From contig NZ_BSTF01000025.1 of the NCBI RefSeq assembly GCF_030269365.1, positions 37,313-101,312 of the forward strand: a stretch of DNA of 64,000 bases. Reading direction: 5' to 3'. Under the pieces are notes generated by a model. That model had not been told where the DNA came from, made no database searches, and was given only the letters and a program-made list of their open reading frames with translations. A program made the translations under genes and the position numbers. This document shows positions 59,094 through 64,000 of the stretch, piece by piece (position 1 is the stretch's first letter; each line of letters starts with the position of its first letter). The DNA comes from Lentzea sp. NBRC 102530. GTDB lineage: Bacteria > Actinomycetota > Actinomycetes > Mycobacteriales > Pseudonocardiaceae.

Positions 59094-59732
59094 ATGACCA
59101 ACGCCGCCTACCGCAAGCTCTCCCCCGACACCGACGCGAAGCTGGCCGACCTCGGCCTGCGCCAGGCGGTCCTGGACCGCGCGATCACCGCCGGGATCGA
59201 CGCCCGCGCCGCCTCGCCCCCGTTCGGGCCGACGAACGCGCCGGGTCTGCTCGACTGGATCCATCGGGTGGGCACGTTGCGGGAGTTGCTGGCGGCGGAG
59301 GGGTGGCAGCGGCTTGACCACTGGAACGCCGGGCTGATCCGGCACCCGTCGCGACCCGTGTTGCTCGGGACGTTGCAGGGAAATCGCGGCACCGGGTCGC
59401 CGGAGGCGCCGTTGCGCAGCGACTATGCGAAGGGGCCCGCTATTGCGGCGATGATGCGGGACAACGACCACGACCAGTTCGCGCTGTTCGAGAACGTGCG
59501 CGGCGAAGGGCTCAAGTTGTGGTTCCTGGTGACCTATCCGGTGCAGCTGGAGGATCGGCTGTTGGTGTTGCGGGAGGTCTCGCAGCCGGAGCCGACGCCG
59601 CAGAACCAGATCATCGAACGGTGGGCGCACCGGATCGTGTTGCCGCCGATGGAGTTCCCACTGGCCAAAACGCCCAATGTGGACGGTCCGGAGGAGGTGG
59701 ACTTTCCGGTCGCGCTGCGCCGGCGGGGTTAG
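59094..59732 (+). CDS. Hypothetical protein
   Basis: The 212-residue protein starts MTNAAYRKLSPDTDAKLADL at ATG 59094. It continues GLRQAVLDRAITAGIDARAA, LIRHPSRPVLLGTLQGNRGT, LWFLVTYPVQLEDRLLVLRE and WAHRIVLPPMEFPLA. I recognise no family. It has no membrane segment or signal peptide. It is divergent from the vsr remnant and follows the ATPase/nuclease operon, so it may belong to the same defence island. Confidence 0.6.
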   Translation: MTNAAYRKLSPDTDAKLADLGLRQAVLDRAITAGIDARAASPPFGPTNAPGLLDWIHRVGTLRELLAAEGWQRLDHWNAGLIRHPSRPVLLGTLQGNRGTGSPEAPLRSDYAKGPAIAAMMRDNDHDQFALFENVRGEGLKLWFLVTYPVQLEDRLLVLREVSQPEPTPQNQIIERWAHRIVLPPMEFPLAKTPNVDGPEEVDFPVALRRRG

Positions 59733-60019
59733 TGGGACATGCCCGCGGCGAGGTTCGCCAGGGCGCCGGCGGCGACCAGCAGGGCCAGGGTGAGGGTGGC
59801 CAGGGCGAGTGGTCTGCGCAGGCTCGTGGTGTGGCGCATGCGGTAGGTGGTGGCGAGGCTGAGCAGCGCGCAGGCGATCGGGGCCGTCCACACCCAGTGC
59901 GGCCAGCGGATCGCGCCCACCACGGAGAGCCCCAGGAACAGCAGGCCCAGCAACCAGGCGGCGAAGCCCGCGGTGCGCAGCACCTGCTCCTGCCGTTGGG
60001 CTCGATTGTCTTGGGCCAC
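59729..60019 (-). CDS. Small membrane protein
   Basis: This 96-residue protein has three transmembrane helices (TAGFAAWLLGLLFLGLSVVG, WVWTAPIACALLSLATTY, LALATLTLALLVAAGALANL) and short basic loops. It belongs to no family I recognise. It converges with the upstream hypothetical gene, sharing 4 bases at the stops. Confidence 0.6.
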   Translation of the reverse strand: MAQDNRAQRQEQVLRTAGFAAWLLGLLFLGLSVVGAIRWPHWVWTAPIACALLSLATTYRMRHTTSLRRPLALATLTLALLVAAGALANLAAGMSH

Positions 60020-60154
60020 GCAGCCACGTCCGATCCACCTGTGTCCAGCGCCGCACGTTCGACGTTACGCCAAACGGCCTTGTGCCGCCGGTGTGCGCGC
60101 TAGGCCTGGGGCCGTCTGGCAGTGCGGACGGGCAAGAGCGACAATGACCGGATC

Positions 60155-61054
60155 ATGCTCACGCCCTCGCGACTCACGCTCGCCCGCACCCGGCGCGGTC
60201 TCACCGCGGCCGAGCTGGCGCGGAAGTCGGGGGTGCAGGCGCGGGCGATCACCGAGTACGAGCGCGGGGTGCGCACCCCGTTGCCGGCCACGGTCGAGTC
60301 GTTGGCCGGGGCGCTGGGATTTCCCTCGGCGTTCCTCGATGCACCGGAACCGCCGCGGCCGCAGAACGCACCGCAGGACGCCCAGGTGACGGCGGCCGCT
60401 CAGCTCGCGATCGAGTTCAACGGGTGGCTCGACCGGCTGTTCGTGTTGCCGCAGCCCGATCTGCCGGCCCCGCGCACAGCGCCGCAGGGGGTGCGGGACG
60501 CGTGGCGGCTCGCTGACGGGCCCGCACCGAACATGGTGCAGTTGCTGGAGTCGCACGGCGTGCGGGTGTTCTCGTTGCCGGTCGACTGCGTTGTGCAGGA
60601 AGCCTTTTCTTGGTGGCACAACGGGACGCCGTTCGTGTTCCTGGCGCCGACAGCCTCGCCGGAGCAGGCCAGGTTCGACGCCGCCGTGCAGCTGGCGGTG
60701 TTGCTCGGGCACGACGAACCCGAGGAGTTCGCGGCGGAGTTCCTGATGCCCCAACGGCAGCTGCCCGGCACCGATCACCGGCACTGGCACGTGGGGCGCG
60801 AGCAGTTCACGAGGTGGGCGAACGTGCACAGCCTCGTGCCGGGTGGCATGGCTCGCCGGGAAACCTCGAAGCTGCTCACCAAGGTGTTCAAGGTCCTGCG
60901 CGAGAACGGGACCACGCCGTCGCACGTGGCCAAGGAACTCGGCCTCGGGCTCGAGGAGCTCAACGGGCTGGTGTTCGGGCTCGTGCTCACGGCCCTGCCG
61001 GGTGGTGGCGAGCCGGGACCGCGCGGGCGCGCGCGGCTGACGCTCGTCCACTGA
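60155..61054 (+). CDS. XRE regulator with degenerate ImmA/IrrE-like domain
   Basis: The 299-residue protein has an N-terminal XRE HTH (TLARTRRGLTAAELARKSGV, ending ITEYERGVRTPL). A domain with the ImmA layout follows: VRVFSLP, FVFLAPTASPEQARFDAAVQ, then LAVLLGHDEPEEFAAEFLMP. The catalytic HExxH is absent (the position reads LAVLLGH), so it is probably not an active protease and may act only as a repressor. I chose ATG 60155. ImmA/IrrE proteins cleave phage or mobile-element repressors, which fits the island setting. Confidence 0.78.
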   Translation: MLTPSRLTLARTRRGLTAAELARKSGVQARAITEYERGVRTPLPATVESLAGALGFPSAFLDAPEPPRPQNAPQDAQVTAAAQLAIEFNGWLDRLFVLPQPDLPAPRTAPQGVRDAWRLADGPAPNMVQLLESHGVRVFSLPVDCVVQEAFSWWHNGTPFVFLAPTASPEQARFDAAVQLAVLLGHDEPEEFAAEFLMPQRQLPGTDHRHWHVGREQFTRWANVHSLVPGGMARRETSKLLTKVFKVLRENGTTPSHVAKELGLGLEELNGLVFGLVLTALPGGGEPGPRGRARLTLVH

Positions 61055-61232
61055 TTCCGGTCGGCGGAGGCGTGCACTCACGGTCGGCGGTCGACCGCGA
61101 TCTGCGACCGAATTCCGTCACTCGGTGGAGTCTCTCGCCCGTCAGAGTGGGCCAAACGAGCGATCTGTGAAACGTATCGCCCGGCGTCACCGACACTGAG
61201 AGTGACGGGAAGCCGAGTCGTGAGGATGCCCC

Positions 61233-62150
61233 ATGACGATGCAGCAGCGCACAGAACCTTCGCCCGCCGCCGTCCTGATCGCCGTTGCCGTGCTCGCGCT
61301 GGTTCTGACCGTTGCTTTCGGCCCTCTGGGCTTCGTCATCGGTCTCGCGTTGTTCGCGTTGATGTTCATAGGAACCAAGAACAGGTCCGCCGAGCCGATC
61401 GCCCCGGCGCGGACCCGGTCCCGCCTGCGTCGCCTGTCGACGGCCGGGCGGGTCTCGATCGTCGGCGAGTCCCACCACCAGGACGCCATCGGCGAGATCG
61501 TCCGGCTCGCCACGACGCAGACACCCGGCTCACCGGACGACACGTCGGTCCCGGCCGTCGCGGTGCTGGTGCCGGAGGCCGGTAACCGGAGTGCGGTGCG
61601 GGTCGACCTGCTGCGCGGCGACGGGTCCGCTGTCGCCGCCGGGTACCTGCGCGGTGAGCAGGCCGGTGAGTACGAGCCGCTGCTGTGGGAACTCGCCGAG
61701 CGCGGCGAGGTCGGTTCGTGTCCGGCCCGCATCATCGTCAGCGGCCAGCGGTACGGCGTGCACCTGCACCTCGGCGCACCGCAGTTGTTGCTGCTGGACC
61801 ACGACGCCCTCGGCACGGCTCCCACGTTGCCGGCGGAACAGCAGGTGGCCGTCGTCGGAGAGAGCGTCCATCAGCACGTGCTGCACCGCGTGGTCGACGG
61901 CCGCACGCCCGTGCACGTGATCGCCGAGTTGAGGGACAGCAGGATCGCCAGAGGGTCTCACGTCGGTGAACACACCCTCGAAGTGCTGCTCGAAGGCGAG
62001 TCGATAGGACAACTCACGCACGCGATGGGGCTTCGCTACTCCGACGTGGCGCAGGAGTGGCGCGACCGCACGGGGCGCGCGCTCTGCGAAGCCGTCATCA
62101 CCAACGAGGGCACGCGCGGTCTTCAGGCGAACTTGCTGCTGCCCAGGTAG
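61233..62150 (+). CDS. Membrane-anchored protein with duplicated VVGES domain
   Basis: The 305-residue protein has a transmembrane hairpin at the N-terminus (VLIAVAVLALVLTVAFGPLG then VIGLALFALMFIG). Two related cytosolic modules start VSIVGESHHQDAIGEIV and VAVVGESVHQHVLHRVV, each followed by beta strands (VAVLVPEAGNRSAVRVDL and VHVIAELRDSRI). The VGES-xxQ opening loosely recalls HIRAN-type domains; I am not sure. The start is ATG 61233 (or 61239). The last 28 bases overlap the convergent NmrA-like gene. Confidence 0.6.
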   Translation: MTMQQRTEPSPAAVLIAVAVLALVLTVAFGPLGFVIGLALFALMFIGTKNRSAEPIAPARTRSRLRRLSTAGRVSIVGESHHQDAIGEIVRLATTQTPGSPDDTSVPAVAVLVPEAGNRSAVRVDLLRGDGSAVAAGYLRGEQAGEYEPLLWELAERGEVGSCPARIIVSGQRYGVHLHLGAPQLLLLDHDALGTAPTLPAEQQVAVVGESVHQHVLHRVVDGRTPVHVIAELRDSRIARGSHVGEHTLEVLLEGESIGQLTHAMGLRYSDVAQEWRDRTGRALCEAVITNEGTRGLQANLLLPR

Positions 62151-62923
62151 TCGGCGAACGTCCGCGGCGCACGCCCGAGCACCCGCTGGACGCCGTCGGC
62201 GATGTGTGCTTCCTTCCCCTCGCGGATGAGCACGATCAGCATCGTGATGAGCTCGGCGATCTCCTCCGAGTAGCCGTGCTCCAGCAACACCGGGGTGAAC
62301 TCCGCCTCCGGGAGGTCCACGTACCGCACCGGCTTGCCGGTCACCGCGCTGATCCGCGCCAGCACCTCGGGGAACGACAGGACCTCGCCCCCGCTGAGGT
62401 CGTAGGTCTGCCCGTGGTGGCCGGGCCGGGTCAGCGCGACGACGGCGACCTCGGCGATGTCCACCGCGTCGATGAACGGGTGCACGCCCTGACCGGCGGG
62501 AACGGCGAGTTCCCCGTGTTCGATGGACGGGGCGAACACGTCCTCGTCGAAGTTCTGCATGAACCACGTCGGCCGCAGGATCGTCCACTCCGCACCGGAG
62601 TCCTTGATCGCCGCCTCGAACGGGTCGTCGCCCGGGGCTCCACGCATCGACAGCAGCACGAATCTCGTGACGCCGGCCTTCACCGCGACCCTCACGAACT
62701 CGGCTAGCAGCAGGGGGTTCTCCGGCGGCACGACGTAGACGGCGGTCGTGCCGGCGACTGCGGGCTCCCAGGTGTCCTGGTCGGACCAGTCGAACTTCGT
62801 CGAGGCGGACCGGGACGCCGGACGGGCCGCTGGGCCGAGGAGTGCGGTGACGCGACGACCGGTCTTGCCGGTGGCGCCGAGCACGAGGACCGAATCAATG
62901 TTGATTGCGCTCAATGTTGACAT
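62123..62923 (-). CDS. NmrA-like NAD(P)-binding reductase
   Basis: The 266-residue atypical SDR has VLVLGATGKTGRRVTALLG (dinucleotide site), TAVYVVPPENPLLLAEFVRV, TRFVLLSMRGAP, LRPTWFMQNFDED and GQTYDLSGGEVLSFPEVLAR. It resembles QOR2/NmrA proteins that reduce quinones or sense NADP. The start ATG 62923 lies within a cluster of three TCAA(T/C)GTTGA repeats, so translation start and control overlap. A weak ribosome site makes this start only probable. Confidence 0.82.
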   Translation of the reverse strand: MSTLSAINIDSVLVLGATGKTGRRVTALLGPAARPASRSASTKFDWSDQDTWEPAVAGTTAVYVVPPENPLLLAEFVRVAVKAGVTRFVLLSMRGAPGDDPFEAAIKDSGAEWTILRPTWFMQNFDEDVFAPSIEHGELAVPAGQGVHPFIDAVDIAEVAVVALTRPGHHGQTYDLSGGEVLSFPEVLARISAVTGKPVRYVDLPEAEFTPVLLEHGYSEEIAELITMLIVLIREGKEAHIADGVQRVLGRAPRTFADYLGSSKFA

Positions 62924-62945
62924 GACCAGAGCTAATCAACGTTGA
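62895..62945. repeat. Three copies of TCAA(T/C)GTTGA around the NmrA start
   Basis: TCAATGTTGA at 62895-62904 and 62911-62920, and the perfect palindrome TCAACGTTGA at 62936-62945, lie within 51 bases. Two are inside the first coding bases of the NmrA-like gene and one is just upstream. This spacing and symmetry suit cooperative binding of a repressor, possibly a MarR- or HxlR-type protein encoded elsewhere. Confidence 0.55.
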
Positions 62946-63010
62946 CGCGGACGATCCATGTCCACACCACCGGCATCCTTGCTCGTTCGTCCACGTGGTA
63001 GTTGTGGGGC

Positions 63011-63367
63011 ATGAGTCAGCGTGATCTCGTGGACCTGAGGGACGCCCTGCGCGCGTTCGCCGCTGCCCGTGACTGGGACAGCTACCACACGCCCAAGAAC
63101 CTGGTGATGGCGTTGTCCGCGGAGGTCGGCGAGCTCACCGACCTCTTCCAGTGGCTGACGCCGGAAGAGGCGAGGGACGCGATGAAGGACCCGGAGCTCG
63201 CGTGGAACGTCCGCGACGAGTTGGCGGACGTGATGCACTACTTGACCAGGCTGGCGGACAAGCTCGGTGTCGACCTCGTGGAGGCCGCGTTCGCCAAGAT
63301 CGAGCGCAACGAGCTGAGGTTCCCGACCGGGAGCCTGGTGCCCGTGCCGCTCGAGAAGGGCGAGTAG
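63011..63367 (+). CDS. MazG-like nucleotide pyrophosphohydrolase
   Basis: The 118-residue all-alpha NTP-PPase has the EVGEL motif (MALSAEVGELTDLFQWL) and the second acidic motif DELADVMHYLTRLADK, the MazG/RS21-C6 metal site. The family cleaves dNTP or other nucleotides to monophosphate and pyrophosphate and sanitises the pool. The start is ATG 63011. It is the last intact plus-strand gene before the LURP-one remnant. Confidence 0.88.
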   Translation: MSQRDLVDLRDALRAFAAARDWDSYHTPKNLVMALSAEVGELTDLFQWLTPEEARDAMKDPELAWNVRDELADVMHYLTRLADKLGVDLVEAAFAKIERNELRFPTGSLVPVPLEKGE

Positions 63368-63579
63368 GGAACGTCCGGGCGCTGCGCGTTCGCCGGAGAC
63401 GCGCCGTTCCCCATGCGGCATCGCTTCGACTTCGCGACGGAGAACGGCGCTCCCGTGTTCAGCGTCGACAAGAAGGCCTGGACCGTGACCACCTCCTGGT
63501 CCCGGTCCAGATTCCTGGCGTCGACCGCCGGCTCGTGTTCGCCCTGGCCTTGGCGCTCGACGCACTGCAGTCCCGCTAG
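63368..63579 (+). pseudogene. Frameshifted C-terminal remnant of a LURP-one-related protein
   Basis: One frame encodes FPMRHRFDFATENGAPVFSV and DKKAW, the other DHLLVPVQIPGVDRRLVFAL and ALALDALQSR. The second is the classic end of LURP-one/YxjI (tubby-fold) proteins. The frames meet at ~63480-63485. One extra C in the ACCG run there would give KAWTRDHLLVP and restore the frame. The N-terminal half of the family is missing, so this is a remnant in any case. Confidence 0.65.
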
Positions 63580-63581
63580 GA

Positions 63582-63746
63582 CTAGAGGTAAGTCAGCAGG
63601 AGGAGGATCAGGCACACCAGCAGCACGACGCCGAGCACTGCGGGCAGGATCGACTGCGAGGACGGCGCGGGCTCGCGGGCGTGCCTGCCCCGCCTCCTGC
63701 GCGCTCGCCACCGCAAAGGTGCCTCCCCTGCCCACTGCTCGTTCAT
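63582..63746 (-). CDS. Small membrane protein
   Basis: This 54-residue protein starts at ATG 63746 (MNEQWAGEAPLRWRARRRRG). A very basic N-terminus is followed by one transmembrane helix (SILPAVLGVVLLVCLILLLL). It could be a small membrane anchor or a membrane-active peptide. I recognise no family. A longer reading from 63770 adds eight residues without a better ribosome site. Confidence 0.5.
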   Translation of the reverse strand: MNEQWAGEAPLRWRARRRRGRHAREPAPSSQSILPAVLGVVLLVCLILLLLTYL

Positions 63747-63872
63747 GACGATCACGGTAGGGAGGCACAACCCGAGCCTGACTCACGTCACCCGCTCGCC
63801 GAGGTCTCATCACCCGGTCAGCCGCTCAAGGCGTACGGCGCCACATGCACGAAGGCATGCGGAAAAAGGCAC

Positions 63873-63917
63873 AAAAAAGCCCTGCGGGGAGCGCTTGTGG
63901 CGCTCAACCCGCAGGGC
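63873..63917 (-). terminator. rrn terminator
   Basis: Read on the minus strand, GCCCTGCGGG and CCCGCAGGGC form a perfect 10-bp stem around an inner GAGCG/CGCTC stem. It is followed by TTTTTT (63873-63878). It lies 8 bases beyond the 3' end of the 5S rRNA and is the strongest intrinsic terminator in the window. Confidence 0.88.
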
Positions 63918-63924
63918 AAATTAA

Positions 63925-64000
63925 GTTCGGCGGCGACCTACTCTCCCACACCGTAACCAGTGCAGTACCATCGGCGCAGAAGGGCTTAACTACCGGGTTC
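63925..64000 (-). rRNA. rrf: 5S ribosomal RNA, 3' part
   Basis: The minus strand reads GAACCCGGTAGTTAAGCCC, then GCGCCGATGGTACTGCACTG and GTGTGGGAGAGTAGGTCGCC ending GCCGAAC. This is the conserved 3' two-thirds of bacterial 5S rRNA. The 5' part lies beyond the window, and a 23S and 16S gene are expected further right. The intrinsic terminator follows immediately. Confidence 0.92.

Noticed and set aside
62057..62707. Plus-strand frame across the NmrA-like gene
   Set aside because: It is antisense to a clear dinucleotide-binding protein; no own features.

Overview
The window is high-GC DNA (GC-rich third codon positions, many GTG and some TTG starts, ATGA and TGATG couplings) from an actinomycete. 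An SsgA-like sporulation protein, a haem operon of the coproporphyrin type, several large HTH/ATPase regulators and the TIGR04222-type Cys-tailed proteins point to the Pseudonocardiales (Lentzea, Saccharothrix or Actinosynnema-like). That placement is inference; no typing gene is complete here. The right edge runs into the 3' end of a 5S rRNA on the minus strand, so an rrn operon lies beyond it. I saw no tRNA, CRISPR array, insertion sequence or prophage, and no gene-free stretch longer than 300 bases.

Layout. 1-5.2 kb: minus-strand accessory genes, including a NACHT NTPase of the bacterial NLR type with a kinase-fold partner, and a stand-alone LigD polymerase. 5.2-8.9 kb: TetR regulator divergent from two acyl-CoA dehydrogenases and a MaoC-type hydratase. 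8.9-16.4 kb: regulators (orphan LuxR, LuxR-AAA, SsgA-like, XRE/NB-ARC, GntR) and an asparaginase facing a perfect palindrome. 16.9-22.2 kb: msrB, a 20-residue micro-ORF set among four hairpins, four TIGR04222 membrane proteins with Ser/Gly/Cys tails, a DUF692 (MNIO) enzyme and a small partner, in tight translational coupling. 22.4-38.7 kb: two large secreted subtilases flanking hemE-hemY-hemQ, a dipeptidase, a response regulator, RNase D, an O-methyltransferase/TetR pair and others. 38.7-45.5 kb: ECF sigma with membrane partner, MerR with two membrane proteins, fadA-fadB. 45.6-52.2 kb: small accessory genes, a VapBC-type toxin-antitoxin pair, two DUF72 proteins, a secreted GH5 enzyme, an arylamine acetyltransferase and an I36 inhibitor. 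52.2-61 kb: a four-gene ATPase/nuclease operon (zinc-hook ATPase, small protein, SbcD/YhaO-like phosphoesterase, SbcC/YhaN-like membrane ATPase), then a broken vsr gene and an XRE protein with a degenerate ImmA-like domain. 61.2-64 kb: membrane protein, NmrA-like reductase, MazG-like hydrolase, a LURP-one remnant, 5S rRNA.

The best candidate for an undescribed system is the 17.4-22.2 kb cluster. An MNIO-family oxidase is translationally coupled to four paralogous membrane proteins whose C-termini carry 5, 7, 7 and 9 regularly spaced cysteines. I infer a peptide-modification system in which the Cys tails are substrates of the iron enzyme. The second candidate is the ATPase/nuclease operon at 52.2-58.6 kb, whose membrane ATPase has an altered Walker A motif. 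Three loci (DUF72 at 51.75 kb, vsr at 58.86 kb, LURP-one at 63.48 kb) carry frame disruptions. Two of these look like a lost C in a C-run, so they could be sequencing errors as well as true decay.
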